The notes beneath the pieces were generated by a model that ran no database searches, was not told where the DNA came from, and saw only the letters and a program-made list of their open reading frames with translations. From Elasticomyces elasticus (lineage: Eukaryota; Ascomycota; Dothideomycetes; Mycosphaerellales; Teratosphaeriaceae), in the NCBI GenBank assembly GCA_035926095.1, contig JAVRQT010000009.1:744001-808000 (forward strand): DNA of 64,000 nt. The letters are read 5' to 3'. Below, one piece after another: positions 31,636-42,581 of this stretch. The translations under genes and the position numbers were made by a program. How positions within the stretch are numbered: the stretch's first letter is position 1; the number at the start of each line of letters is the position of its first letter.

Positions 31636-33402
31636 ATGGCGCCGGGTTTCGGGCTCCAGGCTCACAAGGAGGAGATGGAGATCGCACAGGCAGAGGCTCC
31701 TCGACTCTTGCGGGTCAAGTGGTGGACTGATCCGGGGCTTCGGAAGCTTTATGGCTGTTGCGCTGTAGTGTGTCTGGCTTCTGCGACAACTGGTTACGAT
31801 GGCTCAATGTTGAACGGTCTCCAAATCCTGCCAGTATGGCAGGAGTACTTCAACCACCCGTCTGGTGCCCTTCTCGGTCTCTTCGGCAGTATCTACAGCA
31901 TCGGTTCTCTCGCCGGTCTTCCCTTTGCGCCGTTCATGGCCGACAGGTTTGGTCGGAAGTCCTCCATCTGGGCGGGATGTGCCATTCTATTCGTTGGTGT
32001 TGCGGTGCAGAGTGCTGCACAAGACTTCAGGATGTTCGTTGCTAGCCGTTTCTTCGTTGGATTTGGCTGCACCTTGGCACAGCTGTCGAGCCCGCTGCTC
32101 TTGACCGAGATCGCACATCCTCAGCACCGTGGTGCCGTGACTGCCGTATACAACTGCTTGTGGAACTTGGGCGCTATCGTGGCCACTTGGCTGACCTACG
32201 GGACCTTCAACATTCCCAATAACTGGGCTTGGCGGATCCCGTCAATCCTGCAGGCTCTCCCTTCGTTGGGCCAATTCTTGCTGCTTTTCTGGGTTCCTGA
32301 ATCACCGAGGTAAGACAAGCACTGGGGTTGGCAATGTACCAACGGCTGATCAAGTCCTTAGATGGCTCATCAAGATGGACCGTGGCCCAGAAGCGCTCAA
32401 GATCTTAGCGAAGTGTAAGCTTGATGTGCTCACTACGCGTGTATGAACGACCGCTTACAGATACCTGCAGACCATGCCAACGGCGACGAGACCGATGAGA
32501 CTGTTCTATTCGAGTACGCCGAGATCAAGGAGACTCTTCGCTTGGAATACCTCTTCAAGAAGCAGAGCAGCTACACGGACTTCTTCAAGACTAGTGGCAA
32601 CCGCTACCGCCTCTTCCTCATCGCTACCCTCGGCCTCTTCTCGCAATGGAGTGGCAATGGCCTCACCTCGTACTACTTCTCTAGTATCATGGACAGCATT
32701 GGAGTTACCGACCCGGACACGCAGTTCAAGATCAATGGCTCGTTGACCATCATGTCGCTCATCGTCTCCGTGTCTTGTGCCTTCTTGATCGATAGACTCG
32801 GCCGACGACCGCTGTTCATTGCTGCTACCGCCGGGATGTTGGCTACGTTTATCGTCTGGACCGTCTGCACGGCTCTATTCGAGGCCAATGGTAACCTCGC
32901 TGCTGGCAAAGCTGTTATTGCCATGATCTTTCTCTTCTCCGCCACCTACGCTTTCGCCTGGTCAGGTCTTCTAGTCGCCTACACTGTTGAGATCATGCCG
33001 TTCAAGCTTCGAGCCAAAGGTCTGATGGTCATGAACTTCTTCATCCAAGCTGCTTTAGTATTCAACCAGTGAGTTCTCGACTGGGCACCCCTAGGCCGTG
33101 ACACAAGCTAACCACACTCCAGGTACATCAACCCTATCGGTCTCAAACGACTCACACCACAGTGGAAGTTCTACACAATTTATTGTTGCTGGATATCCTT
33201 CGAGCTCGTCATTGTCTATTTCTTCTACATTGAGACGAAAGGGCCAACTCTTGAAGAGATCGCCAAGATATTCGATGGAGAACAAGCCGACGTTGGTCTT
33301 GCCGATATCTCTGAGGTCAAGGCTGATATGCGTGGCATGAGCTACGAGGATCAGAAGCACTCTACCATGCACGTGGAAGCGTCCGCGGGAAGATGGAGAT
33401 GA
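31636..33402 (+). CDS. MFS sugar transporter (hexose/lactose permease-like)
   Basis: Four exons: 31636-32309, 32362-32414, 32471-33068, 33123-33402; introns 52-56 nt; 534 residues. Sugar-porter landmarks: TTGYDGSMLNGLQ (helix 1), PFMADRFGRKSS (loop 2-3), FWVPESPRWLIKMDRG (after helix 6), FSQWSGNGLTSYYFS (helix 7), DRLGRRPLF (loop 8-9), TVEIMPFKLRAKG and YIETKGPTLEEI (end). The Q-W-S-G-N-G form of helix 7, in place of QQxSG, is shared with fungal lactose permease-type members. The start is ATG 31636 in a CACCATGG context; the frame is open upstream to 31507, but that part does not look like protein. Plasma membrane; substrate unknown. Confidence 0.92.
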
Positions 33403-33907
33403 GATCTGTTGTAACGAAATGATGTTAACCTTGTACAAAGCTGTTCCAGACCATACTGTCGAGTCGATTTGGTTGAAGCATGTGGAGGGTTCTTCCTCCA
33501 TTTCAATGCGCCAACCTGCAGAAGCGCGACTCGAGACTACAACACTTGTCTGAATCCTACCTCTCATGTTCAACACAAGGGCGTTCGCGAGCGAGGTCGG
33601 AAAGGTCGGCTCGAAGTGAGGTTAACGCGGCAATGCAGCCCATCGGCAAGCATGAAATGTCAACCAATGACGTGCCAAGAGCTTGTCACCATCGCCTGGC
33701 TTTGCCATACCTACAGATCACTGCTCCAACAACGTCGGTGGAACGAACACGTGGGTTCTGGATTTGACTGGATGTCACTAATGCACATCGATCGTGCAAA
33801 ATTTGAAGGAAATGCCAGAAGTAAAGATACCTATGGAGACATGGCCGCCTCGATATATATTCTGTTCCTCCACCTGTCCTTGAAGACAGCAAGCATTGAC
33901 CTTCACC
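33403..33907. promoter_or_regulatory. Intergenic with TATA box for the acid phosphatase
   Basis: ATATATAT at 33853-33860 lies about 48 nt before the phosphatase start codon and is a good TATA candidate. The rest holds no recognisable gene. Confidence 0.45.
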
Positions 33908-35492
33908 ATGATTTCCCTTAGCAATAAGATTGCGGTCGCACTGTCACTGCTCTCTACTGTGCTGGCGACCAACACCAATGGCACAACTCCAATGCAGGTC
34001 CGCCTGTCATATGCTGGGCCGAACGGCATGATGGTAAGCTGGAACACCTACGAACATATTCAGAACCCAACTGTCTTCTACGGAAAGTGCGTAAAACGAA
34101 GCCACAACTCAGTCTCTTGTCATGTATTGATGATGTGCTAGGGAGCCCGACTGTTTGACAGAGAGCGCGAGAAGCAACGTTTCGGTCACGTATGAAACGT
34201 CTACAACATACAACAACCATGTGCGAGTCAACGGACTGCGACCCAACACACAGTACTTTTACAGCTTAGAAAGTGTCAACACTACCAAGCCCTACTCTTT
34301 CAGAACACCTCGCATCGCTGGTGACAAGACTCCATTCGTGGCTGCTGTCGTCGTTGATCTTGGAACCATGGGTCGTGATGGATTGACAGACTTCGTCGGT
34401 ACCGGCGCCGCGAACCCGTTGCTGCCAGGCGAGCGAAACACTATCCAAAGTTTGCAAGACTTCCAGAGTGAATACGAGTTTTTAATGCACGACGGTGACA
34501 TCGCATATGCCGACTACTGGCTCAAAGAGGAGATTCAAGGCTTCCTCCCAAACACGACACTTAAGGAAGGTGCTGCAATCTACGAGCGCATCTTGAATGA
34601 GTTCTACGACCAGATGGCACCGATCACTAGCAACAAACCGTACATGGTCGGGCCTGGAAACCATGAAGCCAACTGTGACAACGGCGGAACGACAGACCAC
34701 GTTCACAACATCTCGTATACTGTCGACCTCTGCATGCCCGGTCAGACAAACTTTACCGGCTATCGCAACCACTTCCGCATGCCCTCCGCTGAGTCCAGCG
34801 GGCTGGAGAACTTCTGGTACTCCTACGACTACGGGATGGCTCATTTCGTCCAGCTCGACACGGAGACCGATCTCGGCCACGGCTTCGTCGCACCAGATGA
34901 GCCTGGTGGGAGCGAGTCTGAGGACTCGGGACCCTTCGCTACATTGATGAATCAGCAGACCAACTGGCTGGCAGCTGACTTGGCTGCCGTCGACCGCAAG
35001 AAGACCCCTTGGATCATTGTTGCTGGCCACCGTCCGTGGTACATCTCGTATGCGAACAAATCATCTGCAATCTGTTGGGAGTGCAAAGACGTTTTCGAGC
35101 CGATTTTCCTGGATTACTCTGTGGACCTCGTTCTGAGCGGACACATCCACGCGTACGAGAGAAATGCTCCGATGTTCAACAACACTGCGGATCCCAAGGA
35201 GTTAAATAATCCTATATACCCGTGGTACATCACTAACGGCGCTGCCGGACATTATGATGGGCTGGACGCCTTGACCCGACCCTTCCAGAACTACTCCCGC
35301 TATGCGCAGGATAGCGCATACGGTTGGTCCAGGTTGACATTTCACAACACGACTCACCTTACTCAAGACTTCGTTGCCTCAGCGAACAACTCAGTCCTGG
35401 ACAGTGCTACGCTGTACAAGCAGCACGCCACCTCAGGTCATGGTTATGGCAATGGCCACCATGCAAGGCCGAGCGGACACTGGTGGCGTTGA
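33908..35492 (+). CDS. Secreted purple acid phosphatase
   Basis: Two exons: 33908-34086 and 34142-35492, with a 55-nt intron; 509 residues. A signal peptide (IAVALSLLSTVLA) precedes a fibronectin-like N-terminal domain with VRLSYAGPNGMMVSWNTY. The metallophosphoesterase domain has its metal-binding motifs in order: VVVDLGTMG, MHDGDIAYADYW, GPGNHEANCD, IVAGHRPWY, and SGHIHAYERNAP. These match the binuclear-iron/zinc purple acid phosphatases. Many N-x-S/T sites suggest a glycosylated secreted enzyme that releases phosphate from organic esters. Phosphate control is likely from the family but no element was identified. Confidence 0.93.
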
Positions 35493-35621
35493 TTTGTTCA
35501 TTACACATGCGCAGGATAGAGCCCGGCCAGGACAGACGCGAATAAGGATGTAACGGAAACCTTGACCAATAGTAACTCTTCGACCAGAATTACCCCAAGT
35601 TCAACAACTTTTCATCTGATC

Positions 35622-37349
35622 TCATCCTTCCTCATCGACAAGCTGCGCATCCTTTGCGCAACCGTTGAGCATCGCCCTCGATATATGCACGAATCTCGCT
35701 TGCTCGTACAGCTGCTCTCTTTGCGCGACGTCCATGAAGGGTATCATTCGGAACACGTCAAGGTCCATACGAGGTGGGTGTAAGGAGCAAATGAAATCGA
35801 TCCACTCGATGTCCAAATTGCCAAGCGTGACAGCCCGTAGTGTCAGGTTGCGTAGAGTCAACTTGTGTCGAGTCAGGAATGCGCTCAGATCGACCGCCGA
35901 CTTTAGAGGTAGGCTCGCAAGCTCCAAAGTCCGGAGGTATGGAAATGGGGCACTATTGTACTGTATTATGTGATTAGTCGGTCCTGCTGAATCAGAGTCC
36001 TCGTCGTCCAAATCTGAGTCCGGTGAAGATGCCCCTCGCCTGTCGTGTCCTCCAGGCAGGGTCGGTCCTGCTGGATCAGAGTCCTCGTCGTCCAAATCTG
36101 GTTCCGGTGAAGATGCCCCTCGCCTGTCGTGTCCTCCAGGCAGGGTCGGTCCTGCTGAATCAGAGTCCTCGTCGTCCAGGTCTGATACTGGTGAAGATGC
36201 CCCTCGCCTGTCGTGTCCTCCAGGCAGGGTCGCAAGTCCGAACAGGCTTGTTGCGCTCGTTGCATAGGAGTCGAGTGAATTATGTTCTTTGATATCCCAG
36301 TACTCTCTAGGGAAGACTAGGCGGAGCGAGATGAGACATCGCATGCTGGTAAGGAAGGCGGGTAGCTAGGTTTGCCAAAGCAACATAATTAGCCCTGCCT
36401 TCGAAGCATGTGAGTTGTGGCATCGGGCATGTGTCTTTGCGACAGTCTAGGACGACCGGCGTTCATATTCAGCAGCGTGACTTACTCGTGTATTCAACCC
36501 GCCGCCTACGACGACCTTCCCATCAGTGTGCCTGGGCAGCTCCAAGTCCAGATGCAGATTGGTGATGCCAGCTAGCTGCCACACCATTTTACCAGAGTTC
36601 GAAATCATGGACCTGTCCAGATCTCTGCTAACAAATGGCACCAGATCGTCGAATTGCACTGCAGTAGAGAACTTGAGGCTATGTATCCTCTCGCATATAC
36701 TTCTGCCGCCCATCGCAAGGCCGTCGAAGACAATACGCAGTGTCTCGTGGTAAAGGCTGCGGCCATAAATGTATTTTATGTGTTTCTCGGCTGCCGTGAG
36801 CTTTGCGCACACCTTCTTGCCCTCGAAATAAGATCGTGGCGAGCGTACGTGACTGTCGGATCCATGGACAATGGTAAGTCTTTCAATCCGCTTCATGCCT
36901 CTCAATGCCCGAGCCAACGCTCTCGTCGAATGTCCAAGCCAGCAGTGGTTGCACTCGGCTTCCACTATCGTGGAGTACTCGACATACATTTCTCTTCTCT
37001 GATCTCGAGTTTGTGCACTTTCGGCGGCGCGGTACCAGGCGCGAAGCTGCTTCAAGGGTTCGTGAGACCATAGTTTCGAGCTGATCCGGAGGTGCGTAAT
37101 GTGAGGCCCGACCAGTGACAGTACTCGGATGCCCTCGCGGGTGAGACACACGGTCTTGTGGTCGAACAGACGTCCGAAGGCTGGCCAAGCGGATCGGTAC
37201 ATATTTCTGCTGACCAGGCGAACGCTGCACAAATCCAGTGTGGTGTCCAGATGGTTGCAAATCAAGGTGAGTAACTCTGGTGGTATCTTTCCGTCCAGCC
37301 TCGACGGTTCTGTGGCCCTCATGTTCGTGGATCTGGGCCGTGGTGGCAT
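35622..37349 (-). CDS. F-box-like protein with internal tandem repeat
   Basis: Exon 1 is 37349-36486, a 120-nt intron (GTAAGT...CCTAG) follows, and exon 2 is 36365-35622; 535 residues. An F-box-like segment lies near the N-terminus (LDGKIPPELLTLICNHL, CSVRLVSRNMYRSAWP). The remainder is a leucine-rich, diverged region of the kind seen in fungal F-box proteins. Exon 2 has three copies of a 28-residue unit, LPGGHDRRGASSP followed by an acidic DLDDEDSD stretch. The intron acceptor was chosen because it alone restores the frame (giving TRLPAFLTSMRC). Probable SCF ubiquitin-ligase adaptor; target unknown. The ATG at 37349 is the first in frame. Confidence 0.68.
35980..36231. repeat. Three tandem 84-bp repeats inside the F-box-like gene
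   Basis: Copies at 35980-36063, 36064-36147 and 36148-36231, nearly identical, each a whole number of codons so the frame is kept. Each unit encodes one 28-residue basic-acidic block. Near identity suggests recent expansion. Confidence 0.95.
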
Positions 37350-38576
37350 GACAGCTACGGACTTTTCCTCTTTTACCACGTTGTGGCCAGCGTAGGAAGA
37401 CGGGGGCGAGTGTCCACCTGAATGTGATTATGTCCGGCATGATCCTTGTTGCATCGTGGTTGTGGAAGAGTAAAGCGTATGTGTATGGATATAAGAGAGA
37501 TCAGGAGGAAGGAATAGAAAGAATATATACCTTCCGTAAGAACCCACACCAAAGTCTGTTGAGGCTTGTTCAAGTACAGGTGTGCAACTCGAGTCAACAC
37601 ATGGTCTGCTCTACTTGCCATGTTAACCAGCTCTGAAGGTTGCCGCTTGTGGAATATCGCATGAAGTACTGCTGATATAGTAGGCCGCAGTAGTAGGAAG
37701 GCACAATTGCAGTCGAGGGCATCAGGTCGCATGTCGGAGACGAATCTAGGAGTCGCCAAGAGTTGTCCTCATGCGAGAAGGGAGTCGTGGGTGGGATCTG
37801 AAAATAAAGTCACTTCTGTAAACTTTAGCCCAACGTGATACACTCTGTCGATTTCTACTAAGCAAAGGTGTTAAACAGCGTTCGACAAGACTGTACAGAA
37901 CCAGGTGGCTAGTAAGCAAAGCCGTCAGCTTCAAGCACGGGGTTCGCAGAGATATTGAGTATGGGGTTGTGATTGTCCAGATTGGAGGGACCACCTGCTT
38001 TATATATTCTGCTTGCGCTTTAGTGGGTGAGAGTGAGGACATCATAGTCGAAGTCGAAGGTTAAAGCCTGCAAGGGACCAATAGCGAGAGCATATTCTCC
38101 ATGCTTACCTATAGCATGATTCTAACCGGACAAGCATCAAGCCAAGAGGACATGGACCCCGCATGAGCATCAGTCCACGAGAATCCAGAATAGTGCCCTC
38201 GGATAACACACTGTGGCTTCATTTCCATAGCCAGTGCATCCGCCTCCGAGTGTCTCAAAAAGAAAACAGCGAGTTCGTGCCACAGTCGGTGTCTCCCCTG
38301 TCTGTCAGGCTTGGTAAGATGGCCTGCGTCTAAATCTTCTGCGTGTATTAAAGTCGCTGTCCGTGTTGGCCTTCGGACCATGAGGTGGACAACTCTTGAG
38401 TCTTTCGGTTTCATGGCATATTTGGCTAGGGCCTAGATGAGCATGCGTGTATCGTATGTACCACTTGGTCCTTGCAAAGCGATTATCTTCATGCCGCCAT
38501 GGTGCCGATGTACATGTCCGGGTTCATGTGTATGCGCAGAACAGATCGATTGAACAAGGAGGTGAAAAGGAGAAGC
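37350..38576. other. Intergenic, no gene seen
   Basis: About 1.2 kb between the F-box-like gene and the RhoGAP gene, both on the minus strand. Minus-strand frames at 37373-37759 and 38109-38414 show no domain. Confidence 0.4.
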
Positions 38577-40536
38577 TCAAACGGTCGGTGCCGAGGTGTT
38601 TACCACCTGCCATGCCGAAGAGCCCTCAGACCCTGATAAGGCACCTACCAAGAAAGAGTCTTGATTCTCAATCAGTTGCGCAAGCACAGCTTGTGATAGA
38701 TTCACCTCGACCCTCGAAAGCGCATGTTGTGGGTGCGCAAGTATTCCAGGTTGGAACAGAGCTGCCAGTCTCTGCGTGGTCATTGCATTGGTTTCCGCGC
38801 GGGAAGCAACTACCGCGAGCATGTCTAGCAAGTATAGCAGCGCCTGTCTCCTCAGTGGCGCCAGGTCCGCGATGCAACCCTGCCAGTCTTTTACGACAGC
38901 TTCAAGTTCGGAGTGCGTTGGTAACAGGAGAAAGTTGGCTTCACCGGGGCCGTCTGCCGCCACATGGAGGACTCGCAAAGGATTTCGAAAGCGGTCGTAG
39001 AAGCTAAGTGGTATAATCGGCTCGGGAAGCTGTAAGAGGTAGCGAAGTATGATTTGTGCGGCATCGTGCACGGTGTAGCCTGTCCAGTTGAAATCTTTCC
39101 CGTAGCGCGCTGGTGTGTCGAAAATCTCAGTGAGGTCTTTGATCCTCTTCGGTGAGCTTGCGACTGCAAATATGCCGTTGACATCCGCAGCTGTGACGTC
39201 CTGTTGCCCGACGTACGCATTCGGCATTCGCTATTTTAGAAAGACCGTACACCTTGCCAATACGATAGGAATGTAGCCATATATGTACTGTTGACCTTGA
39301 TCGTCATATAAGGAGATGGCGACGTTGGCGTAGCGTATACTTGTCTCCAGCGCGACACCAAAGATACGGTTCTCCGCCGCTGGTACTATGTCGGCTTTGG
39401 TGGTCTTCTTGTAGAAAGAGCGCCAACCACGTTTCGCGGGAACTTTCTTCTCTTCAGCCGGTGTTGTGCTGTCTCGCGTAGATCCATGTATGTGCTGCCC
39501 TACTACAGAAGACTCGTAGCAAATCGCATTAGAGAGCTCGATAGCGTAGACCGCGATGGCATAGACCGAGATGTTGGACACCTCTCCTAGAGTAAGTGAG
39601 GAACATATCGAAAAGGCCAGAGTGCTTCGAGCATCACTAATGAGTGAAGGTGAGTAATCGCTATCGGAGACGTGTCGATACACCCGCGAGCGGTGAAGCA
39701 TTTCTTCGAAATGAGAGTACTTCATGTCCTGATGAATGCCTTCGCCAGTGGAGCTTTCATGGTCATGGGCACTTTCGGGTTGCTCGGGCACAACCTCGGC
39801 ATCTGGTTTATCGTCTAGGTCAATGTTACTCTCTTCGTCCATGGCACCAGAGTGCGAGTATGCTTCATCCTGGGGTTCGTCCGGAGCAGAATCGTGCTGG
39901 GCATCGTTTGCCACGGCACTTTCACGGGGAGTTCGTAGCTCTTCCATGTTGCGCAGGCGCAAAGACAGATCCTGGTTCGTACGCAGTAACTCATTCACGG
40001 TGTCGCACAAGCGATCCATGCTCGACTCTGCCTCACTCAGCGACGCACTGTGGCGATCAGTTCTCTGTTACAGCGGCCAGCTTCATGCACTTTAGTCCAA
40101 CATACCACTGCAAGATATTGAGCATAAGCCCAAGAGAAGCCTTGTGGTTCTGAAGCTTCTGCACGATCTCGCCGACCCGGCCTTTCTTGATATACCACAT
40201 ACCTCTATCCCAAGCCCTCATGCCTGTGTCAACACGAAGCGATTTCAGAACTTCGTCCAGATCCGAGTAAGTTACTACGCAGTCCGTGAGTGTAGCGGTG
40301 ATGTGCTCTACCGTGATAAGGTTCAGTCGCTCGATGGACGCCCTCGCTTTGCCAGATATGTAGGCAAATAGCTGCTGTAGCACTACTGTTATGTTGTCGA
40401 GTTCGCCAGCGACCTCCCTCGTTAGCTGCGGAGCGTCCCTGATGGATGTCCCGACGTTGTAAAGGATGGGTATCATGGTGCTGGCGGAAGAGATGAGGCC
40501 GGCCACTGATGCAGCCACCGTGATTGGTTCTGGCAT
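38577..40536 (-). pseudogene. RhoGAP-like protein lacking the arginine finger, in-frame stop
   Basis: Exon 1 is 40536-40106, the intron 40105-40048 (GTATGT...CCACAG), and exon 2 runs to 38577. The N-terminus (PEPITVAASVAGLISSAS, helical) resembles the N-terminal domain found on many fungal STAND and GAP-like proteins; a coiled and acidic middle follows. The C-terminal half is a RhoGAP domain of the Bem2/Sac7-like type: IFGVALETSIRYANVAIS, GYIPIVLARC, KRIKDLTEIFDTP, DFNWTGYTVHDAAQIILRYL, LPEPIIPLSFYDRFRNPL. The usual GIFRLSGS loop reads GIFAVASS, so the catalytic Arg is Ala (codon at 39175-39177). A TAG stands in frame at 39231-39233. An 84-nt intron (GTACGG to TTGCAG) would remove both the stop and the loop. 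Either way no GAP arginine remains. Confidence 0.7.
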
Positions 40537-41178
40537 AGTGGCGGGTGTAGGGTAGGCCTGCAAGTGATCCTAGACATATGATGAAGCTCCTCCGTCGAAG
40601 AGGCGTGGAAGGATGCTACCGAGGTGTGTTTGCTTGAGTGTTCCTTTGCAGTGCAACAAGGCTGAGCTCCAGGCCGCCCAGAAGCCCCACGACGCTTCTT
40701 CTGCAGAGCTAATCCCTGCTTGGCTTGCATACGCGCAGCCGGCGATCGACTTGAATGCTAGATGCTCTTGCTCTTGCGTATGCTATCAAGACATTGGCAT
40801 ACTCGGACAGCCTGTGGGGATGTAATAAAAGTCTTACGGCCCCTGAGCACCTGCGACACGGCTCAGCTCTGGCCTTTCGACATTTCAGTATAAGCACACA
40901 TCGTCCGGTCTTCATACAGGCTTGCTTCGTTCCAATCCTTGTCCGGTCCGGCTCGTCTACCATCTGAGTTGACTCTGTCGTTACGCGCGTAGATCGACCT
41001 AGGCGGAGTGGCGTACATGATGGCAGACGGGTATTTGTTGATGAGGAGTCGTGGACAGTAAGATACCTACCTTACGCTTATATACAAGGACAGGGTCCAA
41101 GCTTTCGGTACCGAGGCCTCCAACCTCCATCTCCGGCGCTCACTCTAGGTCAATCCACCTCCCATAACATAGCCCAGC
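40537..41178. promoter_or_regulatory. Divergent promoter region with TATA box for END3
   Basis: Lies between the RhoGAP-like gene (minus) and END3 (plus). TTATATA at 41078-41084 is about 95 nt before the END3 start codon. No gene was recognised in the interval. Confidence 0.45.
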
Positions 41179-42408
41179 ATGACACAAAAGCGCATTGAAC
41201 AATGGGAAATCGACCGCTACTGGGACATCTTCACCTCCCTCGCCAACGGCGGCTCCCACCTTGACGGCTCTCAAGCCGCTTCCGTGCTCAAGAACAGCCA
41301 ACTTCGCGACGACCAGCTCGAGCGCATCTGGGATCTGGCGGATGTCGACAATGATGGTCGCCTTGACTTCGAGGAGTTCTGTGTGGCGATGCGTCTCATA
41401 TACGATATCATGAACGGCGAATACCTGGACGTTCCACAAACATTGCCAGATTGGTTGGTACCGGAGTCGAAAGCATATCTTGTGCAGGCGCAGCGGGCTG
41501 TCAAGGGAGGTGGTGAGACGTTCTCAAGACCGCAAGATGACTACGACGATGACGAGGGTGGTGCTGGGCTGAAGGATGGCTTTGATTGGTACATATCGCC
41601 CTCGGACAGGGCAAAGTACGACGACATATACACTTCCTCGCGGAACCCGCGGGATGGCCTGATATCCTTCTCGGACTTATCAGAGCTCTACGATGGTCTA
41701 GACGTACCTGACACGGATGTGCGATCTGCCTGGAACCTGGTCAACCCCAAGTCTGCCGAAGGCATCAACAAGGATGCTTGCTTAGCATTTCTCCACATAT
41801 TGAACAACAGACATGAAGGCTACCGTATACCACGGTCTGTTCCGCCATCTCTACGCGCAACATTCGAGCAAGGCAAGATCGAGTATCAGGTTGACCGCGT
41901 GCAATCCGCAGCAGATAAATGGGGCACCAAACGCGACGACTCCACTTCGTCAGGCAAGAAAGCCAAGTTCGGCGATACTTACCTTTCCCGGCTAGGTGTC
42001 TCCGGCGATCGGAAACCCAAAGGCACAGACTTCAGCTCCACGCCTCGGGAAGGTGAGTGGGAAGAAGTACGGCTCAAAAAGCAACTCCGTGAGCTCGAGG
42101 AGAAGATGTCCCGAGTTGAGGAAGCCGCGAAACGCCGGAGAGAACGTGGCGGGCGGCGAGACGATAGCAAGCCTGCTTTGGTGAAGCGCGAGCTAGAGCA
42201 ACTACTCGACTACAAGCGTAGAGAGCTACGGGAGCTGGAGAATGCCGAGAGTAAGGGTGGTGGTGGGCAAGGACTCAAAGCTTTCCAGGAAGACATTGCG
42301 GTGGCGAAGGAGCAGGTCGATGGTCTGCAGGAGCACCTGCGGAAACGGGAGGCGGTATTGGCAGGGATTAGAGGGCAGATCGAGGCGGAGCGGACTGGCG
42401 GACGGTGA
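41179..42408 (+). CDS. end3: Actin cytoskeleton-regulatory complex protein END3
   Basis: A single exon, 409 residues, close to the usual fungal length. The N-terminus is an EH domain: IEQWEIDRYWDIF, SQLRDDQLERIWDLADVDNDGRLDFEEFCVAMRL shortened here to its EF-hand core DVDNDGRLDFEEF, then LPDWLVPESK. A second EH-like region begins DWYISPSDRAKYDDIY. The C-terminal half is a long Arg/Glu/Lys coiled coil with two repeats as in End3. With Pan1 and Sla1 it forms the endocytic coat complex that couples cargo to actin at cortical patches. The start codon follows a TATA box by about 95 nt. Confidence 0.93.
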   Translation: MTQKRIEQWEIDRYWDIFTSLANGGSHLDGSQAASVLKNSQLRDDQLERIWDLADVDNDGRLDFEEFCVAMRLIYDIMNGEYLDVPQTLPDWLVPESKAYLVQAQRAVKGGGETFSRPQDDYDDDEGGAGLKDGFDWYISPSDRAKYDDIYTSSRNPRDGLISFSDLSELYDGLDVPDTDVRSAWNLVNPKSAEGINKDACLAFLHILNNRHEGYRIPRSVPPSLRATFEQGKIEYQVDRVQSAADKWGTKRDDSTSSGKKAKFGDTYLSRLGVSGDRKPKGTDFSSTPREGEWEEVRLKKQLRELEEKMSRVEEAAKRRRERGGRRDDSKPALVKRELEQLLDYKRRELRELENAESKGGGGQGLKAFQEDIAVAKEQVDGLQEHLRKREAVLAGIRGQIEAERTGGR

Positions 42409-42581
42409 CGTGGTGCTGCTAGGTCTAGCGTTTGCATTCTTGTGTGCCTGTAGATACCCTGATCACGAGGCTTAGTACCGCTCGTCCACTCATGGCCGAG
42501 CTCTGCATCTGCCATTGTCGAATCAAGGACAAGATGATGATACTGTTGCGAGTAGTAGTCCAGTGGCTTACATTAGATTAG
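42409..42581. other. Gap between convergent genes
   Basis: 173 bp between the stop codons of END3 (plus) and the SulP transporter (minus). Expected to hold both 3' ends; no separate gene. Confidence 0.5.
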
